NCBI RefSeq assembly: GCF_014164585.1
Contig: NZ_JACJFM010000002.1
Coordinates: 151,175 to 215,174, forward strand
From: Oceanospirillum sediminis
Lineage (GTDB): Bacteria > Pseudomonadota > Gammaproteobacteria > Pseudomonadales > Halomonadaceae
Direction of reading: 5' to 3'
Length of the DNA: 64,000 bases
Below the pieces are notes generated by a model that searched no databases, had not been told where the DNA came from, and worked only from the letters and a program-made list of their open reading frames with translations. Shown piece by piece: positions 28,549 to 37,556 of the stretch. The translations under genes and the position numbers were made by a program. The stretch's first letter is position 1. The number at the start of each line of letters is the position of its first letter.

Positions 28549-30531
28549 CTATAGCAAGAGTTCTTTCTTTTCCCTGGATACACCCAGCGCATTAGAAATC
28601 CAGAGTACTTTTTCATGTACTTCTGTCTGCACAGAAAGAATGACATTTTCAGCTTGTTGAGCCTGCTGCTCCATCTCTTCCATCGCAGCAATAAACACCT
28701 CGACCTGCCCCACCTGATTACGGGACACCTCTGCACCTCTGTGAGCAAATTCAGCCGCTTTATCGGAATGATCCTGAACGGTCTTAGACATATCCAGTAA
28801 GAAAGTAGCCGCATCACGCTGTTCTTCTGCAGCTTCGGAGATATCGGTCATATTGACTTTAAGATCCGTTGATGCATTTTTCAGCTGATCCAGTATTGAT
28901 CCTATGCGCGATACAGAGTTCTGCGTTTCCATAGACAGATTACGGACCTCATCAGCAACAACCGCAAAACCACGACCATGCTCACCGGCTCTGGCAGCCT
29001 CAATAGCAGCATTTAATGCCAGCAAATTCGTCTGATCAGAAATACCACTGATCACATCCAGAATACCGGTCACCTCATCCACTGCATCAATCAACTGATC
29101 CAGAGACTGATGCCCCAGACACAACTTATCAATTGCCTGACGACTGGCGCTTTCTACATTGCCGGCACTGTTCTGACTATTTTCCATAAACTTAGCCGTT
29201 TCCAGAGCAAAGTTCTCCACCTGGGTTGAACTGGCGTCCACATCATGGGCCAGACGGGTCAGTTCATCTGTAAAACTATGGGATTTGGCAATATACTCAC
29301 GAGTTTCATTCGCGGCTTTACTGATGGTATCAATATCACTTAATACCACTTCCAGAGAGTCTGTGATCTGTGCCAGCTGAGTATCTTTTTCATGCTTCTG
29401 TTTCCGCATAGACTCGATCATATGGTTGAAGTTTTTAGCAATGTGTCCAGTTTCACTTCTGGAGTTACGAATCCGGATAGGCTTCATTTCTCCGCTGCTC
29501 ACCAGCTTGTCAATCGCTTCAGCCAGCTGTTTTAGAGCAATAACAACCACATTATTCAGAAATAAATGCAACACAACGGCCAGAACAACAATCAGACCAA
29601 CATAACTGACAAAAATCATTTTTACCTGATCTTCCAGCTCCGCTCTGTGTCTTATCACTTCTGCCTGCCCGGCTATGATACTCTGCTCCAGGTCATCAAT
29701 CAGGCCATTGACCGCCTTACGGCTCGCCACACCTATTGCTATATTATCCAGCGTATTTTCAAGCTCACCCGGATAACGACGTACCAGACTGGCCAGATCA
29801 GATAGCAGCTCATCGCCTTTATCTTCCTGGACACTTTCATCATCATCCTCTCCCCACCCCATCATCGCCTGCATTTCATCTACTTCTTCTTCTGCAAAAA
29901 TGCCCAGACGAGGTAATGCAGACAAGCGATCAACCAGAGATGATAAACGTCTGACCTGTTCCAGTAATGAATCCCGATAAGAGCTATTTGCGGTATCCAT
30001 GTACTGTTCACGCAAATACTTAATCTGTATAAGCCCCAGAGAAATATCATGTAATTGCAGAAGGTACTGATAGGCCACCCCAGGATTACGACTCTGCCCT
30101 TGTCCGGCATAATCCCGAATACTATCGAGGCTGTCAGCGATCTCCTTCTCTGCCTGTAATAACAACCCTTTCTGATTACCAGCCAGCTTACCAGCCCCAC
30201 GGAACTTTCCAGTAAGACCATCCTGCAGAGCAGATACAGATGGCCGGATAGCCGCTGATATATCATCAGGAAGACTGGACAGACGCTGCTCTGTCAGATA
30301 AGAAATTTTCTGCTCAGCTTCACTTAATTCCAGTGCATCACCGGTTGCCAGATAGCTCTGAATGGTCTTCCGTAAATCAATAGCGACTTCTTCTTTAAAC
30401 AGAGAATATGACTGGGTTGCCGAAAACGCACTGTTGAGCCGTTCCAGCCCCCAAAGCAGAGTTGCCGCAAGAGAAACCGCAATCAACACCAGAACAACCG
30501 ACGTTGCGCGTGTGACTGTAGCAATTTTCAT
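28549..30531 (-). CDS. Methyl-accepting chemotaxis protein with large helical sensor
   Basis: The 660-residue receptor has TM1 (about 9-29), a periplasmic domain of about 275 residues that looks largely helical, TM2 (about 305-326), HAMP (about 327-380) and the signalling coiled coil with the tip [18 protein letters not shown] followed by [15 protein letters not shown] (about 499-533). The sensor lacks Cache motifs and contains a strongly acidic stretch ([17 protein letters not shown], about 226-242). Ligand unknown. I start at the ATG at 30531 ([10 protein letters not shown]) because an upstream TTG start lacks a ribosome site. No other chemotaxis gene is adjacent. Confidence 0.93.
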   Translation of the reverse strand: MKIATVTRATSVVLVLIAVSLAATLLWGLERLNSAFSATQSYSLFKEEVAIDLRKTIQSYLATGDALELSEAEQKISYLTEQRLSSLPDDISAAIRPSVSALQDGLTGKFRGAGKLAGNQKGLLLQAEKEIADSLDSIRDYAGQGQSRNPGVAYQYLLQLHDISLGLIQIKYLREQYMDTANSSYRDSLLEQVRRLSSLVDRLSALPRLGIFAEEEVDEMQAMMGWGEDDDESVQEDKGDELLSDLASLVRRYPGELENTLDNIAIGVASRKAVNGLIDDLEQSIIAGQAEVIRHRAELEDQVKMIFVSYVGLIVVLAVVLHLFLNNVVVIALKQLAEAIDKLVSSGEMKPIRIRNSRSETGHIAKNFNHMIESMRKQKHEKDTQLAQITDSLEVVLSDIDTISKAANETREYIAKSHSFTDELTRLAHDVDASSTQVENFALETAKFMENSQNSAGNVESASRQAIDKLCLGHQSLDQLIDAVDEVTGILDVISGISDQTNLLALNAAIEAARAGEHGRGFAVVADEVRNLSMETQNSVSRIGSILDQLKNASTDLKVNMTDISEAAEEQRDAATFLLDMSKTVQDHSDKAAEFAHRGAEVSRNQVGQVEVFIAAMEEMEQQAQQAENVILSVQTEVHEKVLWISNALGVSREKKELLL

Positions 30532-30877
30532 AATAGAGAGAGCCTTTAAGTAGCTTGTCACCTGTTGCAACAGAGTCAGACAGATCCTGGATTCAAGTGA
30601 TTAAGAATAATTTGGTTAAATGATTTTAATTTGGCGGGCACAATGCCAAAGCCAAATGACAGTTATCTGTCATTTTTATGACAGAAATATTTCACCGTTA
30701 ACTAACTTATCCTCAGGGCTTGTTCTTGCGGTCACATTCTGAGTTGTTATTTTTTGTTACAATCTGTTGTATTGATAATAATTGCCCCAGATCGACTAAA
30801 ATACAGCGGGCTCAACTGGTCAGTCAGGGTGCTTTATTAGATAATGTAGCGCCCGAATGTTACGGATATTTGATCAT
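30532..30877. other. Divergent intergenic region between the chemoreceptor and rdgC
   Basis: These 346 bp must carry both promoters. They contain an inverted repeat AAATGACAG-TTAT-CTGTCATTT (30654-30675) followed by a third copy of the half-site (ATGACAG, 30678-30684). The rest is AT-rich. I could not assign a -10/-35 pair with confidence. Confidence 0.6.
30654..30684. promoter_or_regulatory. Inverted TGACAG/CTGTCA repeat, possible operator
   Basis: A perfect 9-bp inverted repeat with a 4-nt spacer (30654-30675), plus a third direct half-site ATGACAG at 30678-30684. It lies about 200 bp before rdgC and 125 bp before the receptor gene. A short run of T after the right arm means a weak terminator is an alternative reading. 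Confidence 0.4.
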
Positions 30878-31792
30878 ATGTGGTTTAAGAATATTCAGGT
30901 GTTCCAGTTCAGCGCCGACTTTTCTGTAAAGATTGATGAATTACAGGAAAAGCTTACAGAGTTTCTTTTTGAACCCTGTAAAAGTATAGAGACCTATCGT
31001 CATGGCTGGGTTATGCCTGCCACTACATCTGATCAGCTTTTCTATACCAGTAGCAACAGAGTTTTGCTCTGTCTGCGCCGCCAGGAAAAAGTCATTCCTG
31101 CGGCGGTAGTTAACGAAACCCTGAAAGAACGAGTACAGGAGCTGGAAGTAAAAGATCACCGTAAAGTTGGCAGAAAAGAGAAGCTCAGCATTAAAGAAGA
31201 TATTCTGAGCGAACTAACGCCCAGAGCCTTTGCTAAATCCAGCTACACCTGGGGTTATGTGGATCTGAACAGCCAGCTGATACTGGTAGATGCTGCCAGC
31301 AGTAAAAAGGCAGAAGAGTTTTTAGACCTTCTGCGCCAGACTCTGGGTTCATTACCAGTACTTCCCCTGAATACAGAACTCACACCAGTCTCTCAGATGA
31401 CTCAATGGTTGCAGAATACAGCAAGCAGGCCTGCCGGACTGGAACTGGATGGACAGTGTGAACTCAGATCAGACCTGGATGAAGGCAGCGTTATTCGCTG
31501 CAAGCAACAGGAGCTTGACGCTGATGATGTTTTATCTCATCTGGAATCCGGTAAACAGGTCACTAAACTGGCGATCAACTGGCAGGACAGAGTGCAGTGT
31601 ATTCTGAATGAAGATCTGAGCATTAAGCGTTTGCGCTTCGGCGGCGACCTGCTGGAAGAGGCCCGCGACAGCTACGCGGATGAAGACCCCATAACCCGGC
31701 TCGATGCAGACTTCACACTGATGTCTCTTGAACTGTATCGTTTTATACAAGCCCTGACAGAATGGCTGGGCGGCCAGAGAGCGGCACACTGA
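30878..31792 (+). CDS. rdgC: Recombination-associated protein RdgC
   Basis: RdgC is a ring-forming, nucleoid-associated DNA-binding protein that limits RecA function. The 304-residue protein begins MWFKNIQVFQF and has ETYRHGWVMPA, the conserved region around RKVGRKEKLSIKEDILSELT and the C-terminal LYRFIQALTEWLGG, all typical of RdgC (E. coli: 303 residues). I use the ATG at 30878, which begins the conserved N-terminus. It is divergent from the chemoreceptor and followed at 61 bp by the acyltransferase gene. Confidence 0.95.
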   Translation: MWFKNIQVFQFSADFSVKIDELQEKLTEFLFEPCKSIETYRHGWVMPATTSDQLFYTSSNRVLLCLRRQEKVIPAAVVNETLKERVQELEVKDHRKVGRKEKLSIKEDILSELTPRAFAKSSYTWGYVDLNSQLILVDAASSKKAEEFLDLLRQTLGSLPVLPLNTELTPVSQMTQWLQNTASRPAGLELDGQCELRSDLDEGSVIRCKQQELDADDVLSHLESGKQVTKLAINWQDRVQCILNEDLSIKRLRFGGDLLEEARDSYADEDPITRLDADFTLMSLELYRFIQALTEWLGGQRAAH

Positions 31793-31853
31793 AAAAAAGA
31801 CCGCAAAGCAGCATACACACACCTTCGGACATAACCTCGGATACAGACATAAA

Positions 31854-33008
31854 ATGACCACGGATACAGATCAGTTTAAAGAAATCCGCCCCTACTACGA
31901 TCACGAAGCCCACACCGTTATCAACCGTATTATTAATCATCCGGAATTGATTGAAGCGATTTGTAAGTTCCGATTCCCTCAGATTCACAAACCCCTGGGA
32001 TTTCTACTCCGTCCACTGATCAGAAGAAAACTGCAGAGCCAGTTTGCCAACATTGATAACGTGCACGACTTCCAGATGCAGGTTGCCAGTTATATGGCGC
32101 GCATGATCAAGAACAGCACCAGTGGTTTTACTGTATCCGGCCTGGATCAGCTGGACCCGGAACAGAGTTATCTCTTTGTTGCCAATCACAGAGATATCGC
32201 GATGGACCCGGCTTTTGTTAATTATGCTCTGTATCTTAACCAATCCAGCACTGTTCGCATTGCCATTGGTGACAACCTGCTGCAGAAACCCTATGTCAGC
32301 GACCTGATGCGCCTGAATAAGAGCTTTATTGTCAATCGCTCCGCGAAAGGCATACGAGAAATGATGAAAGCGCTGACAGAGCTATCATCCTACATTAATC
32401 ATTCAATACTGGAAGAACATCACTCTGTCTGGATTGCTCAGAAAGAAGGGCGGGCAAAGGATGGTATTGATGCAACAGATCCGGCCATTATTAAAATGTT
32501 TTATATGAGCCGAAAAAAGAAAAAAGATGGTCCTGCGTTTTCAGACGTCATGAACGAGCTGAATATTGTGCCTGTCAGCATTTCTTATGAGTATGATCCT
32601 TGTGATGAGCAAAAAGCCAGAGAGCTTCATGCTGTTGCCACAGAAGGGGAATATAATAAAGCTGAGTTTGAAGATATTCGCAGTATCGTCAATGGCATTT
32701 CTGGTTTCAAAGGTAAAGTACATGTGCATTTTGGCCATCCCTTAAAGGGAGAACTGTCTGACGCTGAAACCGTCGCAGAAAAGATTGACCAGAGTATTAT
32801 GGATCACTATCAGCTGTACGATTCTAACTGGCTGGCTCTGGAAATGCTGGAAGGCTATGACCATATCAGCGGCAAACCCCAGATCAGTGATACCTCTCGT
32901 CAGGTGTTTACAGACCGGATTAACAGCTATGCTGAAGAATACAGGCCGTATGTACTGAGAATGTATGCCAATCCAATTCTTAACAGCAGAAGATTACTTG
33001 CATCCTGA
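31854..33008 (+). CDS. PlsB/PlsC-like glycerolipid acyltransferase
   Basis: The 384-residue protein is an LPLAT-superfamily acyltransferase without an obvious membrane span. Motif I reads NHRDIAMD (residues 111-118), where His112 and Asp118 are separated by five residues rather than the usual four. The later block IAQKEGRAKDGIDATDP (about 194-210) corresponds to the acceptor-binding FPEG/EGxR motif, and VPVSISYEYDPC resembles motif IV. It probably acylates a glycerol-phosphate derivative; the exact acceptor is unknown. It lies between rdgC and a cation efflux gene and may be co-transcribed with either. Confidence 0.82.
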   Translation: MTTDTDQFKEIRPYYDHEAHTVINRIINHPELIEAICKFRFPQIHKPLGFLLRPLIRRKLQSQFANIDNVHDFQMQVASYMARMIKNSTSGFTVSGLDQLDPEQSYLFVANHRDIAMDPAFVNYALYLNQSSTVRIAIGDNLLQKPYVSDLMRLNKSFIVNRSAKGIREMMKALTELSSYINHSILEEHHSVWIAQKEGRAKDGIDATDPAIIKMFYMSRKKKKDGPAFSDVMNELNIVPVSISYEYDPCDEQKARELHAVATEGEYNKAEFEDIRSIVNGISGFKGKVHVHFGHPLKGELSDAETVAEKIDQSIMDHYQLYDSNWLALEMLEGYDHISGKPQISDTSRQVFTDRINSYAEEYRPYVLRMYANPILNSRRLLAS

Positions 33009-33049
33009 TCCGGGCTGTTATTTTCTGACCTTGATAAACAGGAGTTCAG

Positions 33050-34180
33050 ATGTCTGAAGCAGAACGTAATGCAAAAGCCATTCAGAAGGTTACCCTCACC
33101 GGCGCAGTACTGGATCTGTTTCTGGGTATCGCAAAAATTGTCGTGGGCTGGCTGAGTCAGTCCCACGCACTGATAGCCGATGGCATTCACTCACTGTCTG
33201 ATCTGCTGACCGATGCCCTGGTTCTGATTGTCGCCCATTACGGCGCTCAGGCTCCGGATAAAAGCCACCCTTACGGCCATGCCCGTTTTGAGACCCTGGC
33301 AACACTGTTACTGGGCAGCACTCTGATCGCCGTTGCTGGCGCGATAGCCTGGGATAGTCTGGAACGCCTGATATCATCAACCCCTGCCCCAATCCCCGAA
33401 TGGCCTGCTCTGATTGTCGCCATCCTGTCTATAATGGGAAAAGAGTGGATCTTTCACTACACCATGCGCGTCGCCAGGAAAGTGCAGTCGGAATTGCTAA
33501 AGGCTAATGCCTGGCACAGCCGTAGTGATGCTCTGTCATCTATCGTCGTTCTGATAGGTTTACTCGGATCAATGGCAGGCTGGCACTGGCTCGATCAGAT
33601 CGCTGCCGTTATTGTAGGGGTGATGGTAGGTTATATTGGCTGGAAGCTAATGACAGACAGCATCAGAGAGCTGATCGATACAGCCTTGCCAGAACAGCAA
33701 CTGGCGGAGATAAGATCAGAGCTGCTGCGCACCGAAGGCGTAATTGATGTTCATGATATAAGATCACGTACAATGGGTGCTCGTATCCTTCTTGATCTGC
33801 ATTTACAGGTCAGCCCACGGGTCAGTGTATCTGAAGGGCATTACATCGGGGTTCGGGCAGAATATATACTGAAATCGGCTCTGAATATTTCTGATGTTGT
33901 TGTACATATCGATACCCATGACGATTCTTCTTCCGAGGATATATTACCCGGGTTACCGGGAAGAGCTGAAATTCTGCATCAGATAGAAGATTGCTGGCAG
34001 AAAACTCCAATCAACTACCAGACAGATCGGGTACAGATTCACTACCTGAACGACTCAGTACATCTTGATATCATGATTGCAGGCATACCACCGGATGAAG
34101 ATACAGTAAGACAAATGACTCAGTGTATACAGTCTCAGCCCTGGGCTGGCCAGGTTCGGCTATGGTTCACTCCTCTATAG
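33050..34180 (+). CDS. Cation diffusion facilitator family transporter, extended C-terminus
   Basis: The 376-residue protein exports divalent metal ions by proton antiport, as FieF and MamB relatives do. Six membrane segments occupy about residues 12-205. Metal-site residues appear in TM2 (ADGIHSLSDLLTD, D44 and D51) and TM5 (HSRSD, H156 and D160). The cytoplasmic dimerisation domain (about 210-300) is followed by a further stretch of about 75 residues (PINYQTDRVQIHYLNDSVHL and on) that looks like a second copy of the same beta-alpha-beta fold. E. coli FieF has only 300 residues. Metal specificity cannot be read from the sequence; iron, zinc or manganese are possible. Confidence 0.9.
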   Translation: MSEAERNAKAIQKVTLTGAVLDLFLGIAKIVVGWLSQSHALIADGIHSLSDLLTDALVLIVAHYGAQAPDKSHPYGHARFETLATLLLGSTLIAVAGAIAWDSLERLISSTPAPIPEWPALIVAILSIMGKEWIFHYTMRVARKVQSELLKANAWHSRSDALSSIVVLIGLLGSMAGWHWLDQIAAVIVGVMVGYIGWKLMTDSIRELIDTALPEQQLAEIRSELLRTEGVIDVHDIRSRTMGARILLDLHLQVSPRVSVSEGHYIGVRAEYILKSALNISDVVVHIDTHDDSSSEDILPGLPGRAEILHQIEDCWQKTPINYQTDRVQIHYLNDSVHLDIMIAGIPPDEDTVRQMTQCIQSQPWAGQVRLWFTPL

Positions 34181-34316
34181 CCTGTTTATTCTGTTATAAG
34201 AAAGCAGAGAACAGAATCAATCTGCCGAGACATAAAAATGCAGCAAAGAAAGCTTGCAACTAGCCTGATATTGATAGAAAAATTACAATAAAGATGGATA
34301 ACATTAAGGAGCCGGT

Positions 34317-34592
34317 ATGAGCACCGCAAACGAGATTAACCAGACACGAATTATCAACGAGCTGCGCCAGTTTATTAAAAAGCTGTTACAGGATCCTCAA
34401 ATTGTAGCATCGGCACTGGAAGTAGCCCGTAAACACTATGGCTCTCAGGATGCTGCCGTTGAAATGGCCAGAGAAATCAGCAGCCTGACCAGTGTCCACA
34501 TTCCTGATGATCCAGAAGATTTTTCAGATGCAGACCGTCTGTTTCTGGAGATCCTGAAAGAAGTGATGAACGAAGAGCAGGCCATGTACTGA
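34317..34592 (+). CDS. Small acidic helical protein of unknown function
   Basis: The gene encodes 91 residues and has a strong ribosome site (AAGGAG 5 nt before the ATG), so it is very likely translated. The sequence looks all-helical and acidic towards the end (IPDDPEDFSDADRLFLEILK). It has no Cys, signal peptide or membrane segment. I do not recognise the family. It stands 136 bp after the transporter gene and ahead of a hairpin at 34611, so it may be its own transcript. Confidence 0.75.
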   Translation: MSTANEINQTRIINELRQFIKKLLQDPQIVASALEVARKHYGSQDAAVEMAREISSLTSVHIPDDPEDFSDADRLFLEILKEVMNEEQAMY

Positions 34593-34610
34593 TCTACAAT
34601 ATCAACAGAA

Positions 34611-34641
34611 CAAGAGCATCACACTGTGTGTGGTGCTCTTG
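34611..34641. terminator. Strong hairpin after the 91-residue gene
   Basis: CAAGAGCATCACA (34611-34623) pairs with TGTGGTGCTCTTG (34629-34641) with one G-T pair. No T tract follows on the plus strand, so it may stabilise or end the transcript only weakly. Confidence 0.5.
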
Positions 34642-34688
34642 CATAAGAACAAACAGGCAATACCTATACAGCTATAAACAGTATCATT

Positions 34689-35177
34689 TCAGCCTGTTAC
34701 AAAATAGAAATAATCCATAGCCGGTACTGGCACTCCTGCTTTGGCCAGTGCAGAAGAGATCTGTCCCCGGTGGTGCGTGCCATGATTAAACACATGGATC
34801 AGCAAATCGCCATTTTTTATTCTGGCCGGATCACCTGACATATTCCTGTACTTAATAACTTGTTCCAGCCTTCGATCTGTCAATGTCGCACATTCACGAA
34901 ACCAGAGATCACATTGATTCAGCAATGCCGTTTCTAATGCTTTCAGATCTGTTTCTATTTCATGCCCTAAATCAGTAACAGGGTAAGGCACTCCTTGTAT
35001 ACGGGCCAGCCACAACTGATCAACCAGCAACAGGTGATTCAACGTATTATGTATACTGCCAAAATAGAGCCCGGCATCCTCCCGATACTGATCCTCAGAT
35101 AACAGGTCAACGGACTCAAACAGCTTCTCTGTTGCCCAACGATGATAACGGGATAATTTGGATAAATACTGTTGCAT
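34689..35177 (-). CDS. DinB-family putative metal-dependent hydrolase
   Basis: The 162-residue four-helix-bundle protein has the DinB/YfiT metal triad: H47 (SIHNTLNHLLLVDQLW) and the HxxxH pair H132 and H136 in NHGTHHRGQISSALAKAG. Family members include thiol-dependent transferases (with bacillithiol, mycothiol or other cofactors) and many uncharacterised proteins; no specific reaction can be assigned. It lies 21 bp downstream of the pilin gene on the same strand, so it may be transcribed with pilA by read-through. Confidence 0.88.
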   Translation of the reverse strand: MQQYLSKLSRYHRWATEKLFESVDLLSEDQYREDAGLYFGSIHNTLNHLLLVDQLWLARIQGVPYPVTDLGHEIETDLKALETALLNQCDLWFRECATLTDRRLEQVIKYRNMSGDPARIKNGDLLIHVFNHGTHHRGQISSALAKAGVPVPAMDYFYFVTG

Positions 35178-35198
35178 ATACCCCCCTGAAAAATCAGA

Positions 35199-35678
35199 TT
35201 AGTTACAGTGTGCCGGAAGATATTTTGAATCAATGACCATACTCTCAGAAAGGTCTTGCGTGGTACAGTCCCATGTGACCGTTCTGGCTGCATTATCATA
35301 TTTACCGACAAATAAAACCGCCTTACCCGCTATAGGATAGGCCACACCTTCATCCGTATTTTTAAGAGTGACTTTTATTCTTGCCTCAGCATCCGATTTT
35401 TTCTCATAACTGATCGCCGCGACATAACGCCCGGATACATTATTCGTGGTAAACGGAGGTTTATTTGTTGCGGGGAAAGCACCTCTGACCAGTAAAGCTT
35501 CTGTTGTAGATGTCTGAGCAGCAGATGCAAAACTAACGACCTCAGGCATCTGACTTCTGGCGACATAATTATCATATTCAGGGATAGCAAAGCTGGCCAT
35601 AATGCCAACAATTGCGACAACGATCATAAGTTCAATCAGTGTAAAACCCTGTTCATCCTGAACGCCATATCCATACAT
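35199..35678 (-). CDS. pilA: Type IV major pilin PilA
   Basis: The 159-residue protein is a type IVa prepilin: an 11-residue leader ending in Gly, then [20 protein letters not shown] with the essential Glu at mature position 5, and a C-terminal disulfide loop between the Cys in TWDCTTQ and the penultimate Cys. The leader peptidase is PilD at 38787. The leader [11 protein letters not shown] is odd: it is acidic and has no Lys or Arg, whereas type IVa leaders normally carry basic residues. AGGGTGG lies 7-8 nt before the ATG. The gene is divergent from pilB, as in Pseudomonas. Confidence 0.95.
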   Translation of the reverse strand: MYGYGVQDEQGFTLIELMIVVAIVGIMASFAIPEYDNYVARSQMPEVVSFASAAQTSTTEALLVRGAFPATNKPPFTTNNVSGRYVAAISYEKKSDAEARIKVTLKNTDEGVAYPIAGKAVLFVGKYDNAARTVTWDCTTQDLSESMVIDSKYLPAHCN

Positions 35679-35841
35679 AAGACACCACCCTGAAACGTCA
35701 TCTGAAGATAACAGCAGTGTGTCATTTTTCTTATTTTGTTACAATAAAGCTGAATATACGTACTTTTAACCCTCATTTAACGACAAATAGCGACATAAAA
35801 AACAATTAACTTTTATCAGAAAATGCCAGGGACTAAGGCCT

Positions 35842-37518
35842 ATGATGCCCTCTTATTCGACTGAAGGAATAGTATCGCGACTTATTCAGGAACATGGAGT
35901 ATCTGAAAAAAAGCTCACACGGCTGATCCGGAACACAGAAGAAACCAGCAATAATCTCTTTGAAGCGGCTATACACTCGGGGCTGATCGCCCCCCGGCTA
36001 CTGGCACAGGTTGCTGCAGTGGAGTTTGCCATCCCATTTATGGATCTTGCCGCATTCAACAACAAACAGATACCCCATAATATTCTCAGCGACAGCACTA
36101 TCAAAAAACACAAAGTCCTTCCTCTGAAGACACAGAACAACAAACTTTTTCTGGCTCAGTCAGATCCGACAAATCTACAAGTCTCTAAAGAAATTATGTT
36201 CCAGACAGGGCTTTACACCGAGACAATCCTGGTTGCCAGTGATCAACTGGATAAGATGATCAGCCAATACCTGAGAAATAATAAGAGCAGGCTGAACCAC
36301 CTTGAACAGGAAGAATCTTCTTATAATCCTTCTGATACCCTGCAAACTGAAGACAGCGATGGCCCGATCAGCAGGTTTATTAATCATATTCTGAATGATG
36401 GAATTCAATCCGGGGCGTCGGATATTCATTTTGAGCCTTACGAACAATCTTTCAGAGTGCGTTTTCGCTATGATGGCCTGCTCAGAGAAATAGCCCACCC
36501 TCCCTTTAATCTGAGAAACAGGATTATTAGTCGCTTGAAAGTACTGGCTAACCTGGACATATCGGAACGACGCCTGCCTCAGGATGGCAGCATAAAATTT
36601 TCTCACCATGACAAAAATAAAACAGATATCCGGATTAATACATTGCCGACACTATGGGGTGAAAAAGCAGTACTTCGTATTCTGGATACCCGACACAGGC
36701 TAATTCCTATCGAACAGTCGGGCATGTCATTACAGCAACAGATTCACTTTAAAAAAGCTCTCAAGCACTCTCAGGGTATGATTCTGGTAACAGGGCCTAC
36801 AGGCAGTGGCAAAACAGTCACTCTGTACACTGGCCTGAGCCTGATAAATAGCCCTGAAAACAATATTCTTTCTGCTGAGGATCCTGTTGAAATTAATCTT
36901 GAAGGCGTTAATCAGGTTAATATTAACCCTGCAATAGGGCTGGACTTTGCTTCATGCCTGAGAGCCTTTTTACGTCAGGATCCGGATATTATTATGCTAG
37001 GAGAAATACGGGATGCTGAAAGTGCAGAGATAGCAGTAAAAGCCGCTCAGACAGGCCATCTGGTACTATCAACACTACATACCAATGACGCTTCAGGTGC
37101 ATTAAATCGTCTCTACAACCTGGGAGTCTCACCGCACAATCTGGCATCTTCCGTTAACCTTATTATTGCTCAACGACTGGTCAGAAAACTCTGCCAGCGA
37201 TGCAAAACGCCCATCAGCTACTCTGAAGAAGAGCTACAAAAAGCAGGTCTGCCCCACAACCAGAATGCACCACAGATACTATATAGCGCAAAAGGATGTG
37301 ATAGTTGCCAGACAGGTTACAAAGGCAGAACCGGAGTATTTGAAATGCTGGCTCTCACACCAGAAATAAGGGAACAGATAGAGCAGCAAATACCTGTCAC
37401 CCGAATTATCAGCAGCTTGCAGAAACAAGGCCACACCTCGCTCACAGAAGCAGGAACAGCACTTGTCGCACAGGGAATCACCAGCCTGGAAGAGATCAGA
37501 AGAGTTATATCTCAATAG
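35842..37518 (+). CDS. pilB: Type IV pilus assembly ATPase PilB
   Basis: PilB is the cytoplasmic hexameric motor that powers pilus extension. The 558-residue protein has an N-terminal MshEN-type domain (about 1-140), then the secretion ATPase core: SGASDIHFEPYE (190-201), Walker A GPTGSGKT (318-325), the Asp box in SAEDPVEINLEGVNQV, Walker B PDIIMLGEIRD and the His box GHLVLSTLHTNDA. The zinc-binding tetracysteine is CQRCKTP with CDSCQTG. It heads the pilB-pilC-pilD group. No pilT retraction ATPase is in the window. Confidence 0.97.
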   Translation: MMPSYSTEGIVSRLIQEHGVSEKKLTRLIRNTEETSNNLFEAAIHSGLIAPRLLAQVAAVEFAIPFMDLAAFNNKQIPHNILSDSTIKKHKVLPLKTQNNKLFLAQSDPTNLQVSKEIMFQTGLYTETILVASDQLDKMISQYLRNNKSRLNHLEQEESSYNPSDTLQTEDSDGPISRFINHILNDGIQSGASDIHFEPYEQSFRVRFRYDGLLREIAHPPFNLRNRIISRLKVLANLDISERRLPQDGSIKFSHHDKNKTDIRINTLPTLWGEKAVLRILDTRHRLIPIEQSGMSLQQQIHFKKALKHSQGMILVTGPTGSGKTVTLYTGLSLINSPENNILSAEDPVEINLEGVNQVNINPAIGLDFASCLRAFLRQDPDIIMLGEIRDAESAEIAVKAAQTGHLVLSTLHTNDASGALNRLYNLGVSPHNLASSVNLIIAQRLVRKLCQRCKTPISYSEEELQKAGLPHNQNAPQILYSAKGCDSCQTGYKGRTGVFEMLALTPEIREQIEQQIPVTRIISSLQKQGHTSLTEAGTALVAQGITSLEEIRRVISQ

Positions 37519-37556
37519 AGTTTGTCAGCCTGGAATCATAAGAAAGGAGTCAGCAT

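Noticed and set aside
35679-35841. Sigma-54 promoter for pilA, as in Pseudomonas
   Set aside because: The best candidate has TGACAC but lacks the GC element at -12, so I did not call it.
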